From: JAQGMJ01 sp036498945
GTDB lineage: Bacteria > Pseudomonadota > Gammaproteobacteria > Burkholderiales > JAEUOS01
Direction: 5' to 3'
NCBI GenBank assembly: GCA_036498945.1
Contig: DASYEQ010000012.1
Span: forward strand, 11,912 to 75,911
DNA: 64,000 nt
Positions 7,836 through 16,677 of the stretch are shown piece by piece; position 1 is the first letter of the stretch; every line of letters starts with the position of its first letter. The position numbers and the translations under genes were made by a program. The notes beneath the pieces were generated by a model, which was not told the DNA's origin, did not search any database, and was given only the letters and a program-made list of their open reading frames with translations.

Positions 7836-9899
7836 ATGATTCCGCAAACCCTAGGCCGATACCAGATCATCGCCGAGCTCGGCCGGGGCGCGATGGGCAC
7901 CGTGTATCACGGCATCGATCCCACCATTGAGCGCCCGGTGGCCCTCAAGGTGCTCAATGCCGAACTGCCGGCGGAGTCGCTCGAAGAGGTCAAGGGCCGC
8001 TTCCTGCGCGAGGCGAAATCGGCCGGGCGGCTGAATCATCCCAACATCGTCACCATCTACGAATTCGGCGAGGCCGACGGCCGCGCCTTCATGGCGATGG
8101 AGTTTCTCGAGGGTCGCACCCTGCTGCAGCTGATGCGCGAAGCGCGCCCCGCCTACGAAGAGGCCGCCGCCATCATCAGCCAGATCGCCGAGGCGCTGGA
8201 TTACGCGCACCGCTTCGGCGTCGTGCACCGCGACATCAAGCCGGCCAACATCATGGTGTCGTCGCAAGGCGTGGCCACCATCACCGATTTCGGCATCGCC
8301 CACCTGCAATCTTCCTCGATGACCGCCACCGGCGCCATGCTCGGCTCGCCGCGCTACATGGCGCCCGAGCACGTGCTGGGCAAACAGATCGACGGCCGCG
8401 CCGACATTTTTTCCTTGGGTATCGTGCTCTACGAACTGCTGGCGCGGCGCACCCCCTTCGAGGAAGGCGAGTCGGCCACCATCTTTTCGCTGATGCAGCG
8501 CATCGTCAACAATCCGGTGCCGCCGCTGAAAAGCATCGTCCCCGATGTACCGGCCGGGCTCGAAATCATCCTGGCGCGCGCGCTGGCGAAAAAGCCGGAC
8601 GAGCGCTACCAGCGCGCCGGGGAATTCGCCGCCGACCTGCGCAACTACAAGACCCTGCAACCCGCACCTTCGCCCCAGCCCGCTGCCGTGACGGCGGCCG
8701 CCCCCGCGGCGGCGGCCCCGACCGCGACCGCCGCTACGCCGCCGGCCGCGTCCACTGTCAGCTCAGCCACTGCCTGGGAGCGTGCTGCCGCGTTCCTCGG
8801 CCGCAAAGGCAAAGGCGGCACGCCCGCGATTACGCCGCCCGCAGCGCTCGCCGCTGGAACGGCAGCGGTACAGCAAGCCGTCGCTCCGATTCCGCCTGCC
8901 GCGCAACCGGTCGCCCCAGCCGCCGCAGCGCCGCTGGCCGTCGCACCGCATGCTGTACAGCCGGCCTCGCGCTTCGCTGCCGCAAGTGCGAAAAGCATCG
9001 AGCCCGGCCACACCCTGCTGGGCGACCTCGACAGGCTGTCCGACAACCTGGACGAAGTGCAGCGCCGCTTCGTCGAGGAAGAAGCGATCGCCATGGCCAA
9101 CCTGCGCAAGAACGCGCCGCGCGCCAAGGACTGGGACAGCATCGCCTCCGGCATCGAAGGCGGCCCCCTGGCGCTTGGCGCCGGCGCCGAGGCGGAAGAC
9201 AATTCGCTGCCCGGCGGCGCGGACGCGCGCAAGAGCGGCGTATTCGGCCTGCTGCGCCAGCAGGCCGCGCCCGGCCTGAAAAGCCAGGCCTCGGCGCGGC
9301 GCGACGCCGAAGCCGAAGCAATGCTGGATCTGGACGCACGCTTGCGCGCCGGCTACGATTTCCTGCTGGAATTCTGCCGCGAACTCAACGAAGCCGCGCC
9401 GCTTTACGCCGGCAAGCATGACCTGCTGTTCTACGGCCCCTGCCCGCCGCTGTTCTTTCACGAAGCCACCACCAACGCGCGCTTCAGCCGCGTCGACGAC
9501 CGCGGCAAGGTCAAGGACGTGGTCGACCACCTGCTGCTTTCGTATTTTCTCTCCGCCCACGATCCCGGCCGCGCTACCGTCACAGCCGTGGAACTGCCGA
9601 AATTCCGCGAGGTGCTGGATTCGCACGAGGTGAAGTACGACTGCCAGGAAATCAAGAACGACTTCAAGCAGATCCTGCGCGCCACCTTCAATTTCGAGTT
9701 CAAGTTCATCTGCTCGCTGACCTTGAAGGCCAATTACGCCGAAGGTTTCGCCGACGTCACCTGCCGCAACATCGGCCCGCTCGGCCGTTCGCGCTACCTG
9801 GTGCCGGCGGCAGAACTTGACGTGGCGTTTTTCGAGGAACTGTCCAAGCTGATGCTGGGCTTTCCCAGCACCGCCGGGCGCTACGCCGCTGGCGCCTGA
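7836..9899 (+). CDS. membrane-free Ser/Thr protein kinase with an unassigned C-terminal domain
   Basis: A 687-residue protein. Residues 8-270 are a complete Hanks-type kinase: glycine loop ELGRGAMG, VALK (K38), catalytic HRDIKPANIM (H131-D133), DFG (D151) and GSPRYMAPEH. It is an RD kinase and should be active. Residues 275-400 are an Ala/Pro-rich linker. From about 480 to the end comes a folded domain with motifs FYGPCPPLFFHEATTN and KYDCQEIKNDFKQ that I cannot assign. No membrane helix is evident, unlike PknB-type kinases. A TACAAT -10-like hexamer lies at 7752-7757. The target is unknown, and no phosphatase or FHA gene is nearby. Confidence 0.88.
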   Translation: MIPQTLGRYQIIAELGRGAMGTVYHGIDPTIERPVALKVLNAELPAESLEEVKGRFLREAKSAGRLNHPNIVTIYEFGEADGRAFMAMEFLEGRTLLQLMREARPAYEEAAAIISQIAEALDYAHRFGVVHRDIKPANIMVSSQGVATITDFGIAHLQSSSMTATGAMLGSPRYMAPEHVLGKQIDGRADIFSLGIVLYELLARRTPFEEGESATIFSLMQRIVNNPVPPLKSIVPDVPAGLEIILARALAKKPDERYQRAGEFAADLRNYKTLQPAPSPQPAAVTAAAPAAAAPTATAATPPAASTVSSATAWERAAAFLGRKGKGGTPAITPPAALAAGTAAVQQAVAPIPPAAQPVAPAAAAPLAVAPHAVQPASRFAAASAKSIEPGHTLLGDLDRLSDNLDEVQRRFVEEEAIAMANLRKNAPRAKDWDSIASGIEGGPLALGAGAEAEDNSLPGGADARKSGVFGLLRQQAAPGLKSQASARRDAEAEAMLDLDARLRAGYDFLLEFCRELNEAAPLYAGKHDLLFYGPCPPLFFHEATTNARFSRVDDRGKVKDVVDHLLLSYFLSAHDPGRATVTAVELPKFREVLDSHEVKYDCQEIKNDFKQILRATFNFEFKFICSLTLKANYAEGFADVTCRNIGPLGRSRYLVPAAELDVAFFEELSKLMLGFPSTAGRYAAGA

Positions 9900-9916
9900 C
9901 CTGGCGCGCCGGCACG

Positions 9917-10426
9917 CTATTTGACGGCAATGACGTTCAGGCTGATGGGGTAGCCATAGGGCCTGAAACTGCTGGCATCGTTGAACAGCCCGAAGTCCTC
10001 GACCTTGCGCACCTCGCCGAAGCCGGCGCGGCGCAGGAAATCCTGCATGAACTCGAAATTCCAACCGAAACAGTGGAAGTCATCTGGGTCCACCTGCCCG
10101 CCAAACATCATGCGCATGACATGAAAGCGCACAGGCAAGGTGAGCGCGGGGTCGATGAAGGTACGGCACAGCACGTCCATGTCCGGGACCGAGACCAGAA
10201 AGCGCCCGCCGGGCTTGAGCACCCGATGAATACCCGCCAGGGTGGGGTCCACGCTTCCTTGCGGCACGTGCTCCAAGACATGGCTGGCGTAGATCTCATC
10301 GATGGAGGCGGCGCCGAACCTCGCAAGATTGCTTATGTCACCGACGAAATCAACATCCGGGCCGCGCTGAATATTGAGAAGCTTCCAGCCGTCGCGGGAT
10401 TCCTTGCCGCCGATGTGCAGTTTCAT
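9917..10426 (-). CDS. short class I SAM-dependent methyltransferase-like protein
   Basis: A 169-residue protein of the predicted methyltransferase group that begins MKLHIGGKESRDGWKLLNI. It keeps the post-I and later motifs (IDEIYASHVLEHVP and LKPGGRFLVSVPDM) but has a much shortened N-terminal SAM-binding motif, as this group usually does. Such proteins occur in polysaccharide-modification loci. No such locus is present here, so the substrate is unknown. It converges on the kinase gene with 17 bases between stops and is divergent from the M20 peptidase gene. Confidence 0.65.
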   Translation of the reverse strand: MKLHIGGKESRDGWKLLNIQRGPDVDFVGDISNLARFGAASIDEIYASHVLEHVPQGSVDPTLAGIHRVLKPGGRFLVSVPDMDVLCRTFIDPALTLPVRFHVMRMMFGGQVDPDDFHCFGWNFEFMQDFLRRAGFGEVRKVEDFGLFNDASSFRPYGYPISLNVIAVK

Positions 10427-10556
10427 TGTGGTTCAGGGGCCGCTCGCGTCACCAGCGGCCGCGGTTATGATGACCGGCCGCAGTTTAAAGCCAATCGGCC
10501 GCGCCTGCCACGCTACAATGGCCACCTCTCGCCGCCGTTCACTCGCGATACCTTAC

Positions 10557-11942
10557 ATGTCCCGTGACACCGCCCTGGCGCGAAGCAGGCGCCACTTTGA
10601 GGACGGCGGCTTCATTGCCGACCTGGCGCGCCGCGTCGCCGTGCGCACCGAAAGCCAGAATCCGCAAGCACGCCCCGCGCTTATGCAATACCTGCAAGCC
10701 GAGATGGTACCGGCGCTCGAAGCCATGGGTTTTGCCTGCGCCATTCTCGACAATCCGGCGCCGCAGGGCGGCCCCTTCCTGGTGGCCGAACGCATCGAGG
10801 ATGCGCATCTTCCCACCATGCTTTCCTACGGCCACGCCGACGTCATCCGCGGGCTCGAGGAGCAATGGCGCGAAGGTCTCGACCCCTGGCAACTGAAGCA
10901 GGAGGGCACGCGCTGGTACGGCCGCGGCAGCGCCGACAACAAGGGGCAGCATTCGGTCAACCTGGCGGCACTTTCCTCCGTGCTGGCAGAGCGCGGGCGT
11001 CTAGGCTTCAACGCCAAGTTCCTGATCGAGACCGGGGAAGAGATCGGCTCACCCGGCCTGGCGGAATTCTGCACGCGCGAAAAGCCGCGCCTGAAGGCCG
11101 ACGTACTGATCGCCTCCGACGGCCCGCGCCTGTCCAGCGAGCGGCCCACGCTTTACCTCGGCTCGCGCGGCGCGGTGAATTTCGATTTCCGGGTGCGCCT
11201 GCGCGAGGGCGCGCACCATTCCGGCAACTGGGGCGGCCTGCTCGCCAATCCCGGGGTGGTGCTGGCGCATGCCCTGGCCAGCGTCATCGACCGCAACGGC
11301 CGTGTGCTGGTGCCCGAACTGCTGCCGGAGGCAATGCCCGACTCGGTGCGCCGTGCGCTCGCCGATTGCGCTGTCGCGCCCGGCCCCGGCGAGCCGGCGA
11401 TCGACGACGAGTGGGGCGAGCCCGGCTTTTCGCGCGCCGAGAAGGTCTACGGCTGGAACACCTTCGAAGTGCTGGCTTTCAGGACCGGCAATCCGGAAAA
11501 CCCGGTGAATGCGATTCCCGGCCTGGCTACCGCCCATTGCCAGGTGCGCTACGTCGCCGGCTGCGATCCCATGAGCTTCGTGCCGGCGCTGCGCCGCCAT
11601 CTGGATGCCCACGGCTTCGGCGAGGTCGAGGTGACGCGCTCGGCCAAGGGCCTGTTCCACGCCACCCGCCTGGATCCCGACACGCCCTGGGTGCGCTGGG
11701 CCGTCGATTCGATCACCCGGACCCTCGGCGTGAAACCGGCAGTGTTGCCGAACATCGGCGGCTCGCTGCCCAACGAATGTTTCGCCGATATCCTCGGCCT
11801 GCCGACCCTGTGGGTACCGCATTCCTACGCCGGCTGCTCGCAGCATGCGCCCGATGAACATGTGCTCGAACCGATCCTGCTCGAAGGCCTGGCGATGATG
11901 ACCGGGCTGTTCTGGGACCTGGGCGAAAAAGTGCCGGCGTAG
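10557..11942 (+). CDS. M20 family metallopeptidase / amidohydrolase
   Basis: A 461-residue M20 dipeptidase-type enzyme. Zinc ligands and catalytic residues are visible: LSYGHADVI (His), WYGRGSADNKGQH (bridging Asp), LIETGEEIGSPG (catalytic Glu pair), IASDGPR (Asp) and a C-terminal SQHAPDEH (His). The dimerisation/lid domain lies between. It should cleave a peptide or N-acyl amino acid in the cytoplasm. The start is uncertain: ATG at 10518 is in frame, but TACAAT at 10513-10518 looks like a -10 box, which favours 10557. It is followed after 22 bases by pseudopilin genes on the same strand. Confidence 0.82.
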   Translation: MSRDTALARSRRHFEDGGFIADLARRVAVRTESQNPQARPALMQYLQAEMVPALEAMGFACAILDNPAPQGGPFLVAERIEDAHLPTMLSYGHADVIRGLEEQWREGLDPWQLKQEGTRWYGRGSADNKGQHSVNLAALSSVLAERGRLGFNAKFLIETGEEIGSPGLAEFCTREKPRLKADVLIASDGPRLSSERPTLYLGSRGAVNFDFRVRLREGAHHSGNWGGLLANPGVVLAHALASVIDRNGRVLVPELLPEAMPDSVRRALADCAVAPGPGEPAIDDEWGEPGFSRAEKVYGWNTFEVLAFRTGNPENPVNAIPGLATAHCQVRYVAGCDPMSFVPALRRHLDAHGFGEVEVTRSAKGLFHATRLDPDTPWVRWAVDSITRTLGVKPAVLPNIGGSLPNECFADILGLPTLWVPHSYAGCSQHAPDEHVLEPILLEGLAMMTGLFWDLGEKVPA

Positions 11943-11964
11943 CCGACGCCACGGAACGCCACGC

Positions 11965-12456
11965 ATGCGCCCCGCCGATCCCACCGCCCCGCGCCCCGGC
12001 TTCACGCTGATCGAGCTGATGGTGGGCATCGCGATACTCGCCATCATCGCGCTGATGGTCGATCACCTCTCCGAGATCATGGCCGTGCGCAGCCGCGAGC
12101 AGGAGCTCTACGCCGCGGTGCGCGCGCTGCGCGGCGCGATCGACAACTACAAACACGCCTACGACGGCGGCCGCATCGTTCAGGTGCCGGGTGCCAACGG
12201 CTACCCGAAAAACCTGCAGGTGCTGGTCGACGGCGTCCCCGATCAGCTCGACCCGGAACACCGCAAGCTGCATTTCCTCGACCGCATCCCGCGCGATCCG
12301 ATGCAGCGCAATCTCACGCTCGCCCCGGCCGACACCTGGGCCCCGCGCGCCTATGCCAGCGATCCGTCGTCTCCCAGCCCGGGCGACGACGTCTACGACG
12401 TGCATTCCAAATCCACCGGCACCGGCTTGAACGGCGTGCCGTATTCGCAATGGTGA
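11965..12456 (+). CDS. type II secretion-like pseudopilin (GspG-like)
   Basis: A 163-residue protein with a class III prepilin signal, RPGFTLIELMVGIAILAII: cleavage after Gly with Phe +1 and Glu +5, followed by the hydrophobic N-terminal helix. The rest resembles GspG-type major pseudopilins, with LDPEHRKLHFLDRIPRDPMQ and a DVYDVHSKSTGTGLNG end that fits the calcium-site region of GspG. It is normally processed by PilD/GspO. No secretin, ATPase or peptidase gene is in the window, so it is an orphan pair with the next gene. Its stop overlaps that gene by 7 bases. Confidence 0.75.
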   Translation: MRPADPTAPRPGFTLIELMVGIAILAIIALMVDHLSEIMAVRSREQELYAAVRALRGAIDNYKHAYDGGRIVQVPGANGYPKNLQVLVDGVPDQLDPEHRKLHFLDRIPRDPMQRNLTLAPADTWAPRAYASDPSSPSPGDDVYDVHSKSTGTGLNGVPYSQW

Positions 12457-13223
12457 AGCCACCCACCCGCCTCCCTCAGCCGCGCGCAATGGCGCGGCCG
12501 GCGCGCGGCTTCGTCTACATGGCGCTGATCGTGTTCTTCGGCATCATCGCGATCTCCGCCGCCTACAGCATGATGTCGGGCGCGGCGCTGCAGCGGCGCA
12601 ACGCCGAGGACCAGCTGATTTTCGTCGGCGGCGAATTCCGCCGCGCCATCGAGAGCTACTACTGGGCCGCCGCCGACCTGCCGCCGGGCGCCCCGCGCTA
12701 TCCCGCGCGCCTGGAGGACCTGCTGGCCGATCCGCGCCAAAAGAACCTGACGCGCTACCTGCGCCAGATCTATGCCGACCCGCTCACCGGCCGCCGCGAC
12801 TGGGGCCTGGTGCGCGCACCGGACGGCGGCATCATGGGGGTGTACAGCAAGTCGCCGGCGAAGGCGGTGAAGCTCTACGGCTTTCCGCTCGAATTCAAAT
12901 ACCTCGAAGGCAAGACCAGGATCGCGGATTGGCAATTCGTCTACGCGCCGCCGCTGCTGCCGCCGGTACTGGATGCTGCCGCGCCGGCATCGGTACCAGC
13001 GGCTCCTGCAACACCCACTGCCGTCGTGCCCGCCGCCACGGACACCGCAGGCGCCGCGCCGCCTGCCGCCGCGCCCACCGCGGCCAATGCTCCGCCCACG
13101 GCACCGGCGCCGCCTGCCACTCCCGGCAAATCTGCGCCGGATGACGGCGCCATCGACGAAAAGGCGATTGACCGCGCCATCGACGATATCCTCTCCGGCA
13201 AAAGCAAGCTCGGTACGCCTTGA
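12450..13223 (+). CDS. second pseudopilin-like protein with atypical prepilin signal
   Basis: A 257-residue protein overlapping the preceding pseudopilin by 7 bases. An N-terminal basic stretch leads to ARGFVYMALIVFFGIIA, a prepilin-like Gly-Phe junction and hydrophobic helix but with no Glu at +5. The middle (about 40-160) has GspG-like features (PARLEDLLADPR, YADPLTGRRDWGLV, GVYSKSP). A long Ala/Pro/Thr-rich linker (about 170-225) precedes an acidic tail, DDGAIDEKAIDRAIDDILSG. The missing Glu+5 suggests a minor, tip-type role, as in GspK-like proteins. This is inference. The operon pairs it with 11965-12456. Confidence 0.6.
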   Translation: MVKPPTRLPQPRAMARPARGFVYMALIVFFGIIAISAAYSMMSGAALQRRNAEDQLIFVGGEFRRAIESYYWAAADLPPGAPRYPARLEDLLADPRQKNLTRYLRQIYADPLTGRRDWGLVRAPDGGIMGVYSKSPAKAVKLYGFPLEFKYLEGKTRIADWQFVYAPPLLPPVLDAAAPASVPAAPATPTAVVPAATDTAGAAPPAAAPTAANAPPTAPAPPATPGKSAPDDGAIDEKAIDRAIDDILSGKSKLGTP

Positions 13224-13488
13224 GGCGTGCCGTCTCAGCGCATCAGGGTGCCGCCGGCGCTGACGATGGTGAGATCGGCACTGCACCAGCCCGGGCGCCC
13301 TTGGACGAGTAGCTGATGTAGACCTCGCCCAGGTCGCATTCGCCTGGACGCGGCCGGGGCATGGTGCGCCGCGGCCCGCGGTGTATGAAGAATTAACAAA
13401 TTTCCTTGAGCCGCAAACCGGATCGCCGCGGCGCGTGCACCGGACTCAAGCGGCGCGCACCCCACGCCGCACTTCACGGCGTACCCGT

Positions 13489-13525
13489 CGTCATATTGCA
13501 CGGGCAAGCAACGAAAAATATGACG
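13489..13525. promoter_or_regulatory. inverted repeat CGTCATATT / AATATGACG
   Basis: Nine-base perfect arms with a 19-base spacer, upstream of the promoter-like pair at 13595-13623. It could be an operator pair or a transcribed stem. No regulator is tied to it. Confidence 0.35.
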
Positions 13526-13594
13526 GCTGCGCGGCGACGTCTCTGTTTTATCACGTACGCGTTTGTCAACTTTTGCAAATAGTGATGCGATGCG

Positions 13595-13623
13595 TTGGTG
13601 TTGGGGCGCGATGCCGATACACT
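13595..13623 (+). promoter_or_regulatory. possible sigma70 promoter
   Basis: TTGGTG (13595-13600) and TACACT (13618-13623) are exactly 17 bases apart. Transcription from about 13630 would leave a 40-base leader before the ATG at 13672. Confidence 0.4.
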
Positions 13624-13671
13624 TCTCCGGCCAACAAAATAAATCGCTCAATCGAGGTATCCGAGGTGTAC

Positions 13672-14073
13672 ATGTCCCTGCAAGACAACAATAATTACCA
13701 CGGCGCACCCGGATCGCACGCTCAGGGAATTGGCATCGCCGTCGACGCCGCGAAGGAAGCGGCGTCGGCGAGCGAGCGCCGCACCAGCAAGGGCAATGGC
13801 CATGTCCGCTTGAGCGGGCGCGACGCCACCTTGCTGTCGCAGATGCGCAACCAATATCGCAAGGTGTTCGGCATGTACTTCGACCCGATGGAATTTACCG
13901 GCAACGACCTTTACGCGCGCGCCACGCTGCTCCAATGCGTTACCTCGGGCAACGAAGAACTGGTGGCGAGCGCCCTGCAGTTTCTTGACGAAAAAGGCAT
14001 GCCGCGATTGCACCGGCGCGCCGGCCGGGCCGATCTTGAACTCGATCCGCATTCATCCGGCCGCGCCGAGTAG
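13672..14073 (+). CDS. hypothetical protein, 133 residues
   Basis: I do not recognise this protein. It has a polar, Asn/Gly/Ser-rich first third (about 1-45), then a conserved-looking helical core (LSQMRNQYRKVFGMYF to NEELVASALQFLDEKG) and a charged tail. No signal peptide or membrane segment. The start is ATG at 13672 with a GAGG ribosome-binding site. The frame extends further upstream, but that part is intergenic in character. It converges on the receiver gene with 28 bases between stops. Confidence 0.55.
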   Translation: MSLQDNNNYHGAPGSHAQGIGIAVDAAKEAASASERRTSKGNGHVRLSGRDATLLSQMRNQYRKVFGMYFDPMEFTGNDLYARATLLQCVTSGNEELVASALQFLDEKGMPRLHRRAGRADLELDPHSSGRAE

Positions 14074-14101
14074 GGCGGCCGCCGCCGTGCGCGCGCAGCC
14101 C

Positions 14102-14563
14102 TCAGCTACCGGGCTGGGGGTTGATGTTGAGCACCATCCAGTAGAGCTGCAATTGCGCCACCGCGCGGATGAAGGCTTCGAGCTCGACGGGCTTCCTCAC
14201 GTAGCTGTTGGCACCGTTGAGATAGGAGCGCAGCACGTCCTCATCCTGCGCGGAGGAGGTCAGCACCACCACCGGCTGCGCCGCGGTCAGCGGATTGGCG
14301 CGGATACGCTCCAGCACTTCGAAGCCGGAGAGCATCGGCATGTTGAGGTCGAGCAGCACCAGGGCCGGCAGTTCGGCGGGGTTGCGTGCCGCGTAGGCGC
14401 CGCGCGCCCACAGGTAATCGAGCGCGGCGACACCATCGCCCACCACCACCAGCTCGTTCTCCAGGCGCGCCTTTTCGAAGGCGATACGGGTGAGCAGCTG
14501 GTCATCGGGATTGTCTTCCACCAGGAGGATCGGGCGGCGGTCGACGGCGTATTCCGTTTGCAT
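14102..14563 (-). CDS. stand-alone response regulator receiver (Rcp1-like)
   Basis: A 153-residue single CheY-like receiver with no output domain. The acidic pair is in ILLVEDNPDDQLL, the phosphoacceptor Asp in LLDLNMPM, the switch Thr/Ser in VLTSSA and the conserved Lys in YVRKPVELEAF. The NPDDQLL start and extended alpha4-alpha5 region match the Rcp1-like group, which often serves hybrid kinases or phytochromes. No kinase gene is nearby, so the partner is elsewhere. It diverges from the EAL gene across 229 bases, which may link it to c-di-GMP control. That link is inference. Confidence 0.85.
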   Translation of the reverse strand: MQTEYAVDRRPILLVEDNPDDQLLTRIAFEKARLENELVVVGDGVAALDYLWARGAYAARNPAELPALVLLDLNMPMLSGFEVLERIRANPLTAAQPVVVLTSSAQDEDVLRSYLNGANSYVRKPVELEAFIRAVAQLQLYWMVLNINPQPGS

Positions 14564-14792
14564 GGTCAATCTGGGCAGCCGGGTTGCGGAGGCGGTCTCC
14601 CAAGTATATCCGCGCCAGAAATGCGCGCCAGTGCCGCACACGCGCAAAGCGCAAAAAAATCGCGCGGCCTGGCTTTGACGCAGCCGCGCGCACGATTGCT
14701 GTTACCATCCATGGGGCCTGGCACACCGGCTAACGGTCGTTTGCCTGCGCACCGTCACTCGCTGTCACTCAAAAGAATCGAAAATCAGGGGT

Positions 14793-15668
14793 ATGGGCAA
14801 GAACAACGATGAGCTAGGCTTCACCTCGGTGTTCCGCACCCTGCTGCAAAGCGAGCAGGAGGAAGCCGCGCGCACCGACACCACGGTGCCCAACGTCCCG
14901 CCGCTGATCGCCCCGGGCGACGTCGAGCACGCGTTCGAGCAAGGCGAGTTCCGCGTCTACTACCAGCCCAAGGTGCTGGCCACCACGGCCGAGATCGTCG
15001 GCGCCGAAGCGCTGTTGCGCTGGCACCATCCGGAATTCGGCGTGCTCACGCCGAATTATTTCATTCCCGGCATGGAAAAGTCCGGGCTGATCCACGAGGT
15101 CGGCGCCTGGGTGCTGCGCCGGGTGAGCGAACTCAACCTGGCGATTTCCAACCGCATCAGCAACCCAAGCTGGAACATCGCCGTCAACGTCTCGCCGGTG
15201 CAGTTCGGCAACCCGGCTTACCTGCGCGCATTGTTGCGCGCCGCCAAGTCGCTCAACCTGCCGAACCAGCTGCTGGAAATCGAGCTTACCGAAACCGCGG
15301 TGCTGGAGAGCTTCAACCAGGCCGCCGAGCTGATGGGCCTCATCCGCGAATACGGCGTGACGATCGCCATCGACGACTTCGGCGTCGGCTTCAATTCGAT
15401 CAGCCACCTGGCGCGCCTGCCGATCTCGGCGGTGAAAATCGACGCCAGCTTCATCGGCCGCCTGGAAAACTCGGAAGTCGATCGCAAGATCGTCGCCGCG
15501 CTGATCCGCCTCTCCCACGACCTCGGCATGAAGACCGTGGCCGAAGGCGTGGAGACGATGCCGCAGGCGCAATTCCTGCTGGAGCAGCAATGCCAGTTGC
15601 TGCAGGGCTTTTTCTTCGGCCGCCCGGTGCCGCAGGACGAATTCGTCGCCAAGCTGCCGGTGATCTGA
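14793..15668 (+). CDS. EAL-domain c-di-GMP phosphodiesterase
   Basis: A 291-residue protein that is almost wholly one EAL domain (about 45-285), preceded by a short polar leader. The catalytic set is intact: EALLRW, the Asn of NVSP, IELTET, the Asp pair in IAIDDFGVGFNS, Lys/Asp in VKID, AEGVE and QGFFFGRP. It should linearise c-di-GMP to pGpG with Mg or Mn. There is no sensor domain and no membrane segment, so control must come from a partner or from expression. A weak hairpin follows the stop. Confidence 0.88.
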   Translation: MGKNNDELGFTSVFRTLLQSEQEEAARTDTTVPNVPPLIAPGDVEHAFEQGEFRVYYQPKVLATTAEIVGAEALLRWHHPEFGVLTPNYFIPGMEKSGLIHEVGAWVLRRVSELNLAISNRISNPSWNIAVNVSPVQFGNPAYLRALLRAAKSLNLPNQLLEIELTETAVLESFNQAAELMGLIREYGVTIAIDDFGVGFNSISHLARLPISAVKIDASFIGRLENSEVDRKIVAALIRLSHDLGMKTVAEGVETMPQAQFLLEQQCQLLQGFFFGRPVPQDEFVAKLPVI

Positions 15669-15671
15669 CGC

Positions 15672-15697
15672 GGCGCCGTTCACGCACGGCGCCGTTT
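15672..15697 (+). terminator. weak hairpin terminator after the EAL gene
   Basis: GGCGCCGT and ACGGCGCC pair around a 6-base loop, followed by only GTTTC. It may be Rho-assisted. Confidence 0.45.
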
Positions 15698-15789
15698 CAT
15701 GCAGAGCCTCCGTCCCCGCATCCTTGACGCAGGCCGCACGCGCCTCTTGCTATAGTCGTGCCCTTCGCATGCCGCAACATGGAGGACGC

Positions 15790-16677
15790 ATGACCGCAGT
15801 ACAGCCCGGCATCCTGGCCGGACCCGCGCCGGCCGGCCGTTACCTGAGTTTCACCCTGACCCACTGCGAGGACACCGCGCTCAAGCAAACCTTGAGACAG
15901 CTCGCCGCCGCCACCGACGGCGAACGCCTGGTGGTGGGCTGCGGCCGCTCGCTGGCGCAACGCCTGGGCGCCGAAGTGCCGGGCCTGCGCACCATGCCGG
16001 CCTATGTCGGCTGCGGCTTCGACACGCCGTCGACGCCCGGCGCGCTCTTGCTGTGGCTGCGCGGCGCCGACCGCGGCGAGATCGTCAGCCGCGGACGCCA
16101 GCTCGAAGCCATGCTGAAACCTGCTTTTCGCGTCATGCTGCGCGTCGATGGTTTTCGCTATGACGGCGGGCGCGACCTCACCGGGTATGAAGACGGCACC
16201 GAGAATCCGCACGACAACGAGGCCACCGGCGTGGTCAGCGTCACCGGCCTGGGCTCGGGTATGGAAGGCTCGACCTTCCTCGCCTTGCAGCAGTGGGAGC
16301 ACGATTTCGAATGCTTCGAGGCCTTCGATGCCGACACGCGCGACAACATCATCGGCCGCCGCCGCAGCGACAATGAGGAGATCGAGGACGCCCCCGAATC
16401 CGCGCACGTGAAGCGCACCGCGCAGGAAAGCTTCGATCCCGAGGCCTTCATGCTGCGCCGTTCGCTGCCGTGGATCGACGGCAACCGCGGCGGGCTGATG
16501 TTCTCCTCCTTTTGCCGCACCCTCGATGCCTTCGAAGCGCAGATGGATCGCATGACCGGCGCCGAAGACGGCATCGCCGACGCGCTGTTCATGTTCAGCC
16601 GCGTACTCAACGGCGCTTATTACTGGTGCCCGGGAATGAAGGACGGCAAACTCAACCTGGCGCTACTCAAGCTCTAA
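15790..16677 (+). CDS. DyP-type heme peroxidase
   Basis: A 295-residue dye-decolorising peroxidase of the cytoplasmic B type. GYEDGTEN supplies the GxxDG motif with the distal catalytic Asp. AHVKRTAQESF supplies the proximal heme His and its neighbours. MLRRSLPW and GGLMFSSFCRTLDAFEAQMDRM are typical of the C-terminal half. No Tat signal is present. It uses peroxide to oxidise phenolic or dye-like substrates, and the native substrate is unknown. GGAGG lies 4 bases before ATG at 15790, which decides the start. No encapsulin gene is next to it. Confidence 0.9.
   Translation: MTAVQPGILAGPAPAGRYLSFTLTHCEDTALKQTLRQLAAATDGERLVVGCGRSLAQRLGAEVPGLRTMPAYVGCGFDTPSTPGALLLWLRGADRGEIVSRGRQLEAMLKPAFRVMLRVDGFRYDGGRDLTGYEDGTENPHDNEATGVVSVTGLGSGMEGSTFLALQQWEHDFECFEAFDADTRDNIIGRRRSDNEEIEDAPESAHVKRTAQESFDPEAFMLRRSLPWIDGNRGGLMFSSFCRTLDAFEAQMDRMTGAEDGIADALFMFSRVLNGAYYWCPGMKDGKLNLALLKL

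Larger units (their letters stand above)
13224..13671. other. 448-base intergenic stretch
   Basis: No gene seen on either strand. It holds two dyads: ACGCCG/CGGCGT (13464-13482) and CGTCATATT/AATATGACG with a 19-base spacer (13489-13525). A promoter-like pair lies nearer the next gene. It is more AT-rich than its surroundings between 13380 and 13650. Confidence 0.6.
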
